Source: Biformimicrobium ophioploci
GTDB taxonomy: Bacteria > Pseudomonadota > Gammaproteobacteria > Pseudomonadales > Cellvibrionaceae
Length of the DNA stretch: 64,000 nt
Direction: 5' to 3'
Assembly (NCBI RefSeq): GCF_030270605.1
Contig: NZ_BSYJ01000004.1
Coordinates: 310,001 to 374,000 of the forward strand
This document shows, one piece after another, positions 1 to 8,662 of the stretch; the first letter of the stretch is position 1; the number at the start of each line of letters is the position of its first letter. The notes under the pieces are model-generated. The model did no database searches, was not told the origin of the DNA, and was given only the letters and a program-made list of their open reading frames with translations. The translations under genes were made by a program, and so were the position numbers.

Positions 1-45
1 GCTCCTACCTGAAAGCCTTTACCGCTTTACAGTCCCCGGAATGCA

Positions 46-69
46 GAACGGCGCCCGCAGGCGCCGTTC
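46..69 (-). terminator. Hairpin downstream of the esterase gene
   Basis: A perfect 10-bp inverted repeat, GAACGGCGCC / GGCGCCGTTC, with a 4-nt loop lies about 28 nt past the stop of the minus-strand hydrolase. No T tract follows on the minus strand, so it is a weak terminator call. The first 45 bases hold nothing recognisable. Confidence 0.4.
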
Positions 70-96
70 ACGGTAATGTTTTGCTGGAGAGCTGTG

Positions 97-1038
97 TCAG
101 ATGAACTGGCGCACATACTCGGCAGTGCGGCTGTATAGCTGTTCACAAGCTTCCGGCACCATGGATTCCAGGTTCAGGAAGGCATGGATCATGTCATCGA
201 AGTGGCAGTGCTGCGCCGCGACACCGGCCTCTTTGAGTTTTTCAACATAAGCGACACCTTCATCGCGCAGCACGCAGTATTCCGCGGTAAACACCAGCGC
301 AGGCGCCAGCGACCCGCTGACTTCACGGTGCAGCGGGGAGGACGCCTTGCGATCCTCGCCCTTCTGGAAGTAGTTATCGAAATACCAGTGCACCTTGTCG
401 GTTTCCAGCAGCAGGCCTTTGCCATTTTCCTGGACCGACTTGCCACCGAGGGTGTAGTCGAGGCTTGGGTAAACGAGTACCTGTGCCAGTACCGGGGAGT
501 TGGCGTGGTGCTGCAGGATCTGCGCAGCCATGGCGCTGATGGCGCCGCCGCCGGAGTCGCCCATCAGAATCGCCTTGCCGTTGTGGCCGATGCCGCGCAG
601 GTCCAGCGCTTCTGCGAAGTGCTTGGCAACACCGACGAGATCCTCAAGTCCTGCCGGGTGTGGGTGCTCCGGGGACAGGCGGTACTCGACGGACAGCACC
701 GTCATATTGCAGGCTTTGGCGATCCGGCGTGCAATCCCGTCGTAAACGGTGACGCTGCCGGCCATATGGCCGCCGCCATGGGAGAAAATGATGGCGGGGC
801 CAGTGTAATCCGCGTCCGGGATGTAGGCGCGTACCGGTACCGGGCGATGCCGGGTCGGAATACAAAATTCTTTTACCTGCGCAAGTTCAGGGCCTGCTTC
901 TACGAAGGCCTTGGTCAGGTTGGCGAGGCCGTCGCGCACACTGATCGGGGTTGGTTCGATGCCGCTGGCCTTCACCGCCGCTGCGGCTTCGTGGACCGCT
1001 GGCAGCCAGCTGGCGAGGGCGGGATTAAGCTGTGGCAT
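97..1038 (-). CDS. Alpha/beta hydrolase, hormone-sensitive-lipase family esterase
   Basis: A 313-residue cytoplasmic esterase of the HSL (family IV) group. It shows the oxyanion-hole motif HGGG at residues 87-90 and the nucleophile elbow GDSGGG at 160-165 with Ser162. The likely triad partners are Asp259 (in LRDEG) and His285 (in DMIHAF). There is no signal peptide. I chose the ATG at 1038 because GGAG sits 9 nt upstream; an in-frame ATG at 1053 has no good ribosome site. The start lies inside the end of the upstream MFS gene (14-nt overlap), so the two are one operon and probably translationally coupled. With two other hydrolases in the island, it may release an alcohol or acid from an esterified substrate. 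The substrate is not deducible. Confidence 0.88.
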   Translation of the reverse strand: MPQLNPALASWLPAVHEAAAAVKASGIEPTPISVRDGLANLTKAFVEAGPELAQVKEFCIPTRHRPVPVRAYIPDADYTGPAIIFSHGGGHMAGSVTVYDGIARRIAKACNMTVLSVEYRLSPEHPHPAGLEDLVGVAKHFAEALDLRGIGHNGKAILMGDSGGGAISAMAAQILQHHANSPVLAQVLVYPSLDYTLGGKSVQENGKGLLLETDKVHWYFDNYFQKGEDRKASSPLHREVSGSLAPALVFTAEYCVLRDEGVAYVEKLKEAGVAAQHCHFDDMIHAFLNLESMVPEACEQLYSRTAEYVRQFI

Positions 1039-2230
1039 TTTCCATTTCTCCATCTTCGTTCTTGGTCACAACCTTGCCGGTTTCCGGCAGCGCGAAAGAA
1101 AACACAAACAGTGAGGCGGAGCAGATCACCGCAAAGTATGCGGCCATGGCCGGCTGGCCGGTGCTGTCCGCGAGCAGGCCCGCGCCATACATGAGGCCGG
1201 TCTCGATCAGGTAGGAGACGGACCAGAACATGGCAAAGATCACGGTGATGCGGGCGGGGGTCATGCCGGGCAGTTCCTGCGGCAGGGTCACCAGTGCGGT
1301 CATCGGCAGGAACATGAAGAAGCCGGCCAGTGCCGCTGCGGAATAGGCCAGTACCGGCTCGCGCACCAGCACCATGGCAGCGGCGAACAGGGTCAGTGCC
1401 AGACCGGAGTAACGCAGTACCGGGATGCGCCGTGCGAGCTTCTTGGTGGCGATGATGCCGGCTACGGTGCCGAACATGCCCGCCGCGATCATCACCGCAG
1501 ACAGGTGCGTGCTTTTCACGGCGAAGCCGTCAATCAGCGGGAACAGCGCGAAGATGGCGATGTAGCAAAACAGCACGCCGCAGTACGCCAGCGGCAGCCA
1601 CCAGTTGACCGGATCCTTGAGGCCGTCCTTGTAACCGTAGTGTTCGGTTTCCTTGTTGTCGGCATTGCGTGACAGCGGAATATTTTCAGAAGCCAACCAC
1701 CAGAGTACCAGCAGCGCGGCGGTCGCGATGCCGTAGGTGAGCATCAGGTTCTGCCAGCTACCCAGCACTGTCAGCAACACGCCTGTGCTGGTCAGTGCCA
1801 GCAGGTTGCCGGTATTGAACGCGGCCGCGTTGATACCGTTGATGGTGGGGCGCTCCTCCGGGGAGAAGTAGTGCAGCACCAGCGGGCTGAAGTAAACGAT
1901 TACCAGCGCGCCGCCGAGGCCCAGTAACAGGCGGGAGATCACCCAGGTATCGTAGCTGCCTGCAAAGGCGCCAACGCCACCGGCGGCAATCAGGATCAGT
2001 GCGATGGAAAACGCAATGCGGGTGCCGAGCTTCATCAGGATGGCTGCAGCAGCCAGGTTGCCGATGATCTTGGCGATGGTGATGGCATTGCTACCCCAGG
2101 TTGCGTTCGCGAGGCCCGCCTCACCAAATTCTGCCTGGATCTCTGGGGTGACGATGGCGCCTGAAACCCACGATGCTGCGAACAGCGCGTAGGAGACAAA
2201 CATCAGGATTTCGATTAGATACTTTTTCAT
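1025..2230 (-). CDS. MFS transporter
   Basis: A major facilitator superfamily permease of about 401 residues with roughly twelve hydrophobic helices, expected in the inner membrane. The ORF is open to 2281, but the extra N-terminal stretch is proline- and asparagine-rich. The ATG at 2230 (MKKYLIEIL) opens directly into the first membrane helix and follows an AGG-containing ribosome site, so it is preferred. The gene is upstream of and overlaps the HSL-type esterase, which suggests it moves the substrate or product of that esterase. No substrate-specific motif is recognised. The leader carries three long hairpins (2263-2640) separating it from the sensor kinase gene. No copy of the island's TTCGAA operator is found upstream. 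Confidence 0.85.
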   Translation of the reverse strand: MKKYLIEILMFVSYALFAASWVSGAIVTPEIQAEFGEAGLANATWGSNAITIAKIIGNLAAAAILMKLGTRIAFSIALILIAAGGVGAFAGSYDTWVISRLLLGLGGALVIVYFSPLVLHYFSPEERPTINGINAAAFNTGNLLALTSTGVLLTVLGSWQNLMLTYGIATAALLVLWWLASENIPLSRNADNKETEHYGYKDGLKDPVNWWLPLAYCGVLFCYIAIFALFPLIDGFAVKSTHLSAVMIAAGMFGTVAGIIATKKLARRIPVLRYSGLALTLFAAAMVLVREPVLAYSAAALAGFFMFLPMTALVTLPQELPGMTPARITVIFAMFWSVSYLIETGLMYGAGLLADSTGQPAMAAYFAVICSASLFVFSFALPETGKVVTKNEDGEMENATA

Positions 2231-2262
2231 CTTGCCTATCTGTTTATTATTACTAGTTGTAC

Positions 2263-2365
2263 GAGGTGGAGGGGGAACCATGCCAAAACATTTGCCGAAA
2301 GGTTTCTAAACTTTGACTTAAAGAGAAACCGTCAGGCAGTTTTGGCATGGATCACCGTCCGCCTC
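2263..2365. repeat. Long palindromic repeat, copy A
   Basis: The inner part, CATGCCAAAAC (2279) to GTTTTGGCATG (2349), is a perfect 11-bp inverted repeat. It encloses the shared core that runs from CATTTGCCGAAAGG to GAAACCGTCAGGCAG. Outside it, GAGGtGGA... at 2263 pairs imperfectly with ...TCCGCCTC at 2365, giving a hairpin of about 100 nt. The outer arms are not homologous to those of copies B and C. Confidence 0.75.
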
Positions 2366-2386
2366 ATTTGATCCTGCTAGTTCTTC

Positions 2387-2487
2387 AGGTGGGTGGTAAT
2401 CCGCTCCAAAACTGCCTGACGGTTTCTTTTTTATCGTCAGATAGGAAACCTTTCGGCAAATGTTTTGGAGCGGACTCCCACCCACCT
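2387..2487. repeat. Long palindromic repeat, copy B (core inverted relative to A)
   Basis: TCCGCTCCAAAAC (2400) pairs perfectly with GTTTTGGAGCGGA (ending 2474). Beyond that, AGGTGGGTGG (2387) pairs with CCACCCACCT (ending 2487) across a short mismatch. The loop region carries the shared core in reverse orientation, from CTGCCTGACGGTTTC to GGAAACCTTTCGGCAAATG. Confidence 0.75.
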
Positions 2488-2551
2488 TGCTCCCTCCCAC
2501 ATTATTGGGCTGTTCTGTCTCCTGGAGCCTTGTGCTGCTCGTTGGCGGGGG

Positions 2552-2640
2552 CCGGGGAATCCCTTGAGAAACATTTGCCGAAAGGCTTCGTATTCAAGCC
2601 TTGAGAGAAGCCGGCAGGCAGTTTCGCAAGGGATTACCGG
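2552..2640. repeat. Long palindromic repeat, copy C
   Basis: AATCCCTTGAGAAAC (2558) pairs with GTTTCGCAAGGGATT (ending 2635) with one mismatch. The stem extends through CCGGGG / CCGG on the outside. The core has the same orientation as copy A: CATTTGCCGAAAGGCTTC to GAAGCCGGCAGGCAG. T-to-C and A-to-G changes on opposite sides (GGTTTC/GAAACC in A, GGCTTC/GAAGCC in C) look compensatory. Confidence 0.75.
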
Positions 2641-2713
2641 GCGCCCGCGTGCTCTGGTAATAACGCAGGTCCCAGGGTCAGGGTACGCACTCCCCATACC
2701 CTGCCTATACGAC

Positions 2714-5700
2714 TTAAGTTGTAGCTGCTTCCCGCGTCTGTGTGGAGCGTAGCAGCGCCCGCAGTGCCGCCGGCCGCACCGGCTTCTGCAGGAAGCTGAA
2801 ACCGCGCGACTGGGCCAGCTTGCGCACCGCATCGGTGTTCTCCGCCGAGATCACCACGCAGGGGCACACCTCATCCCAGTGCTCAAACAGCGCGGACGCC
2901 AGGTCGATACCGTTATCGCCGTTATCCAGGTGGTAATCGACCAGCAAAATGTCCGGTGTAGCGTGCCCGAACGCAGTGGAATACCCGGTGCTGGTCGATA
3001 CCCGGCAGCCCCAGCTTTCCAGCAGGGTCTGCATCGCTTCGAGAACTGATGGCTCGTTGTCGATACTCAGGACTTTGAGGTCCAGTGCCGCCTTGCCGCC
3101 GGCGCTACCAGAGCGGTTCACATTGTTGCGGAAGGCTGCTACCGAGCGCTGCAGGCTGAGCGAGAATACGCTGCCGTGGCCGGGGCGCGAGTGTAGCTGC
3201 AGCGGTGCCTGCATCAGGCGACAGAGGCGCTCCACAGTGGCCAGACCCAGACCGTAGCCGCCGGCGCTGTTGGAGAAGCGGCTGAACTCACGGAAGACTT
3301 CCTGTTGCTGGTCCCTGGCAATACCCACGCCGGTGTCCCATACCTCAATACTGATGCGGCCCTTGCGGCGCCGTGCGGCCAGCAGTACACCACCTGTTTC
3401 TGTATACTTGACCGCATTTTCCAGCAGGTTCTGTACCACGCGGCGCAGCATGTTTTCATCGGCGCGCACCCACAGCTTGGGACAGCGTACCCGCAGTTCC
3501 AGCCCCTTCTTCTCGGCACGCAGGCCAACTTCCGTGGCGAGTGCCCCCAGCAATTGTTGCAGATCCACCGCAATCGGCGCCGGGCGGATATCGCCAGCAT
3601 CGATGCGCGCCAGTTGCAGGATATCGGTAATCAGCTGTTCGGCCGCGTGCAACGCACCGCTGGTGCGCTCCACCAGCTTGCGGCTGGCGTCGTCCAGGTC
3701 GCGTGCACCCAGCGCGTCCAGGAACAGGCCGCTGGCGTTGAGTGGTTGCACCAGGTCGTGACTGGCGGCGGCGAGGAAGCGGGTCTTGCTGGCAATCGCC
3801 TCCTTCAGGTCTTCATTGAGGCTTTCCAGTTCCGCGGTGCGCCCGGCAACCTTCTCCTCCAGGCGTGACTTGATGTCCTCGAGCTCATCCAGGGTATGCA
3901 CGAATTCGGACACATCGGTGTAGGTGGTTACAAAGCCGCCGTCCGGCAGGGGGTTGCCGCGGATTTCCAGTACCGTGCCATCCTTGCGGTGGCGGCGCAC
4001 CTTGTAGCAGGTGCCCCGGCGCAGGTGAGCGACCCGCTTGTCGACGCTCTCCTCGATGCTCTCACCGCCGAATTCGCCGCGCAGCGCGTTGAATCGCACC
4101 AGTTCAGCCACGGGCTGGCCCACGTAAATCATTTCCTGTGGGTAGTTGAACAACTCGATGTAGCGGCGGTTCCAGGCCACCAGGTTCAGGTTGGCGTCCA
4201 CCACGCTGATGCCCTGGTCGATATTGTCGATGCTGCTCTGCAGCATGCCGCGGCCGAACTGGTAGATTTCGGAGGCAGCATCCACGCCGAAGCGATCCGC
4301 GCCGGGCTCGCCCAGTTGCGCCAGCAGTCGGCGGGCACTGGCGGAGCCGACGATCCCGGCCAGAACCTTTTCCGCCGTGTGCCGGTAGGCTTCGGCCTGC
4401 TGGGTCGATGACTGCCCCTGTTCGCGGATCTTGGCAAAGGTACGGCTGGCCGCCTCGGAACCGATAAAGCGGGCCAGCAGCTGGTGCAGGCTGGCGCGGT
4501 CGCTGGTAGTGCTGGCATTGCCGTCGGCCTCCGGGCGCCAGCGGCGCTCGGCTACGGAAACCAATAGTGCCACGCCGATATTCACGCTGAGGCCGAAGAA
4601 GCCGGTAATCGTCAGGTGATTCCAGCTGGCCAGGGGGAAGGGCAGCAATGCTTCCATGCCGAGTGCGGCAGGCAGCGAGTAGCAGCCCCAGATGGCGGCA
4701 CCGGTGATGAGGCCGGCAATGATCCCGCAGGCCGTGGGCCGCTTGTGACGCTTGGGCCAGTAACCGGCGGCCAGCATGGCGGGTGCCAGTTGCGCCACCA
4801 GCGCCAGCGACAGCAGGCCAAAGGTGCCGAGCCGCACGTCGGGACCGATCAACTCATTGACCAGGAACGCCGCAATCATGATGGCGGCAATGATCAGGCG
4901 ACGGACCTTGAGCAGGTCCTGGCCGAGCGGTTGCCGGCCGGGCTGGATCTGCAGCTGGCGCAACCACCAGGGCACCACCATGGTGTTGGAGATCATGGTG
5001 GACAGGGCGATGGTGGCGATGATCACCATGCTGGAGCCTGCTGACAGGCCGCCGATAAACGCCAGCATCGCCAGCCAGTCCTTGCCGCCCTCGATCGGCA
5101 GGGCCAGTACGAACCGCTCCGGGTTGGTATAGCTGCTGGGCAATTCGATCAGGCCGCCGTAGCCAACTGCCAGGATCGCCGCGGCCAGGATGCCCAGGTA
5201 CAGCGGGATCAGCTTGCGTACGATGCTGATGTCCTTGTCGCTGTCACTTTCAATCATCAGGATATGGAACTGCCGTGGCAGGCAGAACATGGCTGCCATA
5301 CCCAGCACCACGGCCGCAAGGAACCCGGTGTCAGCGGGGCGCGCAGATCGCAGCGCCTCGACCCGTTCGCTGGACAGCGCTTCCCGGGCCAGCTCGCCCG
5401 CACCATTGAAGCCGTTGTAAAGCGCAAACCAGGCGACCGCAACGAAGGCCCCGATCTTGACCAGCGCCTCCAGGGCTACAGCCAAAAGCATGCCGTTGCG
5501 GTGCTCGCCGCTGTCGATATGGCGGGTACCGAATAGCAGCGCGAACAGGCCCAGGGTCAGGCTGACCACCGCGGTCAGCATCGGCGCGTGGGTGTCGGGG
5601 CTGTCGGCGAGCAGCTGGAAGCTGTCGGCCACCGCGCGCAGCTGCAGTGCGAGGTAGGGCAGTACTGCGACCATCGCGATCAGTGCGACGGATGCGGCCA

Positions 5701-6040
5701 GTACCGGCGAGCCACCGAACTGGGCGCTGATGAAATCGGCAATGGAAGTGGAGCCCTGCTGCTTGCTCAGGCGCACCAGGCGCTGCAACAGGGGCGCGCC
5801 GAACAGCAGCACCAGACAGGCACCCAGAAATGTGGGGGGGATGATCCAGCCTTCTTCCACCGCCTGCGCCGGGGTGCCAAAAAACATCCAGGCACTGGTA
5901 TAGGTGCCGGCCAGCGCCAGCAGGTAGGGCTTGAAGCGCTTGAGCTTGTGCGGCCGGACCCGGTCGCCCCAGAATGCCACTGCAAACAGCAGCAACAGGT
6001 AGGCGAGGGCCACCAGGGCCAGGGAAACGATACTGAACAC
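2714..6040 (-). CDS. SSS-domain hybrid sensor histidine kinase with PAS and receiver domains
   Basis: A 1108-residue inner-membrane hybrid kinase. Residues 1 to about 480 are a multi-helix sodium:solute-symporter (PutP-like) module. A linker leads to a PAS domain at about 595-710 and a coiled coil. The HisKA domain contains SHDLVQP with phospho-acceptor His761. The ATPase domain has N-box LLENAVKY near 873-880 and GYGLGLA near 929-935. A receiver follows from about 988 with phospho-acceptor Asp1035 (LLVDYHLD). This order matches the CrbS/MxtR/CbrA group of carbon-source sensors, of which CrbS-type members carry a C-terminal receiver. Translation appears to start at a GTG (6040). It is divergent from the TonB receptor at 6281. 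No cognate response regulator lies next to it, so the output is probably encoded elsewhere. Confidence 0.92.
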   Translation of the reverse strand: MFSIVSLALVALAYLLLLFAVAFWGDRVRPHKLKRFKPYLLALAGTYTSAWMFFGTPAQAVEEGWIIPPTFLGACLVLLFGAPLLQRLVRLSKQQGSTSIADFISAQFGGSPVLAASVALIAMVAVLPYLALQLRAVADSFQLLADSPDTHAPMLTAVVSLTLGLFALLFGTRHIDSGEHRNGMLLAVALEALVKIGAFVAVAWFALYNGFNGAGELAREALSSERVEALRSARPADTGFLAAVVLGMAAMFCLPRQFHILMIESDSDKDISIVRKLIPLYLGILAAAILAVGYGGLIELPSSYTNPERFVLALPIEGGKDWLAMLAFIGGLSAGSSMVIIATIALSTMISNTMVVPWWLRQLQIQPGRQPLGQDLLKVRRLIIAAIMIAAFLVNELIGPDVRLGTFGLLSLALVAQLAPAMLAAGYWPKRHKRPTACGIIAGLITGAAIWGCYSLPAALGMEALLPFPLASWNHLTITGFFGLSVNIGVALLVSVAERRWRPEADGNASTTSDRASLHQLLARFIGSEAASRTFAKIREQGQSSTQQAEAYRHTAEKVLAGIVGSASARRLLAQLGEPGADRFGVDAASEIYQFGRGMLQSSIDNIDQGISVVDANLNLVAWNRRYIELFNYPQEMIYVGQPVAELVRFNALRGEFGGESIEESVDKRVAHLRRGTCYKVRRHRKDGTVLEIRGNPLPDGGFVTTYTDVSEFVHTLDELEDIKSRLEEKVAGRTAELESLNEDLKEAIASKTRFLAAASHDLVQPLNASGLFLDALGARDLDDASRKLVERTSGALHAAEQLITDILQLARIDAGDIRPAPIAVDLQQLLGALATEVGLRAEKKGLELRVRCPKLWVRADENMLRRVVQNLLENAVKYTETGGVLLAARRRKGRISIEVWDTGVGIARDQQQEVFREFSRFSNSAGGYGLGLATVERLCRLMQAPLQLHSRPGHGSVFSLSLQRSVAAFRNNVNRSGSAGGKAALDLKVLSIDNEPSVLEAMQTLLESWGCRVSTSTGYSTAFGHATPDILLVDYHLDNGDNGIDLASALFEHWDEVCPCVVISAENTDAVRKLAQSRGFSFLQKPVRPAALRALLRSTQTREAATT

Positions 6041-6280
6041 TCGGTCTGCCTTTATTTATTCTTATCCACCAGGTGGATAGCAGTTCTGCCGCACAGGGTA
6101 TGCGGTCCACCGAGTCCATTCTATGGCACGCGCCAGCGGCGTGGCGTTTCCCCCTATCATACCTAGGTCTAACAGGCAGCGACAGCCGTAGCGGCTAGAG
6201 TCCCGTAGTACAAACCCCCGGAGCCCTGCCGTACGCGTGGCATCGGATATAAAAACCACACCAAAGTGTTGGAGATAATA

Positions 6281-8449
6281 ATGAGAGTTCCCACCTTGAA
6301 GGTTAATCCAATTGCCGCCGGCATCATGCTCGCCTGTGGCGCCTCCCTGGCCTACGCTGAGCCCGCACTGGAAGAAGTAACAGTTACCGCTCAGAAGCGT
6401 GAGCAATCCCTGCAGGAAGTTCCGGTTGCGGTAACCGCAATTGGCGAAGCTGCGCTGATGGAGAACGGTGTCGTCGATATGACCGACATCCAGAAACTTT
6501 CTCCTAACACCACATTGCAGGTCAGCCGTGGCACCAACTCCACCCTGACTGCCTTTATCCGTGGTATCGGCCAGCAGGATCCGCTCTGGGGTTACGAGCC
6601 GGGTGTTGGTATTTACATTGATGACGTTTACATCGCACGCCCGCAGGGCGCGGTGATGGATGTGTTCGACGTGGAGCGCATCGAAGTACTGCGCGGCCCG
6701 CAGGGCACCCTGTACGGCAAGAACACCATTGGTGGCGCGGTCAAATACGTCACCAAGAAAATGAGCGGTGATACCGACGTTTCTGTTGGTACCAGCCTGG
6801 GTAGCTACAACCAGCGCGACTTCAAGATCAAGGCTTCTACCGGCCTGACTGAAAACCTGAATATTGGTGCAGCGGTTGCCAGCTTTAACCGCGACGGCTT
6901 CGGTGAAAACATTGTTACCGGCGAAGACCAGTACAACAAGGATATTATGGCTGCGCGTGTGAGCCTGGAATACTCCCCGACCGAAGACCTGTTCTTCCGT
7001 TTCGCCGCAGACAAGACCACTGATGATTCCGCTTCCAAGCACGGTCATCGTTTCACCACCGGCTTCGGTGGTGAGGAAGTACTGAGCAGCGTTTACGATA
7101 CCCAGTCCAACCTGCCGGCCGACAACCTGGTTGAGACCAGCGGCATGTCCCTGACTGCCGAGTGGCAGGTTTCTGACAGCATCACTGTCAAGTCCGTTAC
7201 TGCCAGCCGCGAAGGCGAGACCGAGACTGTTATCGACTTCGATAGCGTCCAGGCGGCGGGCTTTGATGTTCCGGCCTACTACGACGACGAACAGTTCTCC
7301 CAGGAATTCCAGCTGGTCTGGCAGGGTGAAAACGCTGACCTGGTGAGCGGCATCTACTACTACGATGGCACCGCTGCTGGTGGTTACGACGCGGTTCTGG
7401 CTGGCAACGGTATTACCGTGAATGTTGAGGGTGCCGTAGACACTGAAAGTCTGTCTGCTTATGCCCACTACAACTGGCAGTTTGCCGACCAGTGGAACCT
7501 GAACCTGGGCGGTCGTTACACGCGCGACGAGAAAGCTGCAGACGTATACAACGCAGTATTGCTTGGACTTGGCAGCGATCTGTCACACGACAAGTACTAT
7601 GCCGATACCCCGGACTCAATCGTTATCGCGGTCCGTACCGACTATACCAACAGCGATTCCTGGGGTGAGTTCTCCCCGCGTGTCGGTCTGGACTATCAGG
7701 TTAATGATGACCTGATGATGTACGCGTCCTACAGCACTGGCTTCAAGAGCGGTGGATTCGACATGCGCGGTGTAGCGACAAGCAACCCGCTGACTTCCCA
7801 GGGCTATGCACCGGAGACCGTACGTACTGCTGAAATGGGCTGGAAGCTGGACGCCATGGATAACCGCCTGCGTCTGAACGGTGCCATTTTCCGCGCTGAC
7901 TACACTGACATGCAGCTCACCACCCAGCGTCTGCTGGAAGACGGCACTACCGCTGGTGACGTGCTGAACGCCGGTAAGTCCCGCATCCAGGGTATCGAGC
8001 TTGAAGCCTCCCTGGCTCTTACCGATAACCTGACTGCCAACGCCAACCTCGGCTGGGTCGATGCGGAATTTGTTGAGTTCATTTCCGGTGGTGTGGATAT
8101 CTCCGATACCCGCGACATGCAGAACACTCCGGATACCACCGCCATGGTTCAGCTGAACTGGTCTGTTCCGGTTGGTGCTGGCGAAATGGTTGTTGTACCG
8201 TCCGTTTCTTACCGTGCTGACACCCAGATCTTTGAAACTCCGGGGATCCTGGACCAGGAAGCTTACTCCCTGGTTGACCTGACAGCGACTTACTATAGCG
8301 CTGACGGCAAATGGAGCCTGGGCCTGCAGGGCAAGAACCTGGCGGATGAGGAATATCGTATCGCTGGCTACACCTTCGGTGGTCCGTTCGATACCGGTTT
8401 CTACGGTGCTCCACGGACTGTCGCCCTCACCGGCACATACAACTTCTAA
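6281..8449 (+). CDS. TonB-dependent receptor
   Basis: A 722-residue outer-membrane receptor. A signal peptide of about 26 residues ends in SLAYA. The mature N-terminus carries a TonB-box-like EEVTVTAQKRE, followed by a plug domain with the conserved VERIEVLRGPQGTLYGKNTIGG and a 22-strand-type barrel ending in Phe (TYNF). I place the start at the ATG at 6281, preceded by GGAG at 6271, rather than the GTG at 6266. It is transcribed away from the SSS sensor kinase and followed by a strong terminator at 8524. It is the first of two receptors in the island. Unlike the one at 24770, no TTCGAA operator is seen upstream. Confidence 0.93.
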   Translation: MRVPTLKVNPIAAGIMLACGASLAYAEPALEEVTVTAQKREQSLQEVPVAVTAIGEAALMENGVVDMTDIQKLSPNTTLQVSRGTNSTLTAFIRGIGQQDPLWGYEPGVGIYIDDVYIARPQGAVMDVFDVERIEVLRGPQGTLYGKNTIGGAVKYVTKKMSGDTDVSVGTSLGSYNQRDFKIKASTGLTENLNIGAAVASFNRDGFGENIVTGEDQYNKDIMAARVSLEYSPTEDLFFRFAADKTTDDSASKHGHRFTTGFGGEEVLSSVYDTQSNLPADNLVETSGMSLTAEWQVSDSITVKSVTASREGETETVIDFDSVQAAGFDVPAYYDDEQFSQEFQLVWQGENADLVSGIYYYDGTAAGGYDAVLAGNGITVNVEGAVDTESLSAYAHYNWQFADQWNLNLGGRYTRDEKAADVYNAVLLGLGSDLSHDKYYADTPDSIVIAVRTDYTNSDSWGEFSPRVGLDYQVNDDLMMYASYSTGFKSGGFDMRGVATSNPLTSQGYAPETVRTAEMGWKLDAMDNRLRLNGAIFRADYTDMQLTTQRLLEDGTTAGDVLNAGKSRIQGIELEASLALTDNLTANANLGWVDAEFVEFISGGVDISDTRDMQNTPDTTAMVQLNWSVPVGAGEMVVVPSVSYRADTQIFETPGILDQEAYSLVDLTATYYSADGKWSLGLQGKNLADEEYRIAGYTFGGPFDTGFYGAPRTVALTGTYNF

Positions 8450-8523
8450 GTTTTGGCCCCGGCGGGGTGCTTGCGCCCCGCAAATCCTCTTCTGGTATTT
8501 TCTCGCGATTAGATCGAGTTTTT

Positions 8524-8549
8524 GCGGTGGCATTGCCACCGCTTTTTTG
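8524..8549 (+). terminator. Rho-independent terminator after TonB receptor
   Basis: GCGGTGGC-ATT-GCCACCGC is a perfect hairpin followed directly by six T residues. A weaker GC-rich hairpin (GCGGGG/CCCCGC) lies at 8462-8481. Confidence 0.9.
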
Positions 8550-8576
8550 TGTCTGTCGGTTTTGCCTTTCGCTAGT

Positions 8577-8590
8577 TGACTTCGAATGCA
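8577..8590. promoter_or_regulatory. Putative LacI-type operator, site 1
   Basis: TGACTTCGAATGCA matches TGnnTTCGAAnnCA. It overlaps a candidate -35 TTGACT (8576-8581), which is followed after 17 nt by TGTTAT (8599-8604). The site is 73 nt upstream of the SnoaL-like gene at 8663. Confidence 0.72.
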
Positions 8591-8662
8591 AAAAGCGGTG
8601 TTATGCTGTTTTGGCGTTGGCCGTGCGGCCGCTGCCCGATGACGTATCCCGGAGTAATTTCG

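Noticed and set aside
184-1194. Long ORF antisense to the HSL esterase gene
   Set aside because: It mirrors the esterase codons, has no family features, and the minus-strand frame shows a clear enzyme.
2263-2640. CRISPR array or integron attC array
   Set aside because: Copies are in mixed orientation, irregularly spaced and strongly palindromic with different flanks; no cas genes, integrase or cassette structure.
6062-7468. Long minus-strand ORF opposite TonB receptor 1
   Set aside because: A shadow of the receptor frame with low-complexity composition and no motif; similar shadows at 20404-21990, 32240-33949 and 40098-41603 were rejected for the same reason.
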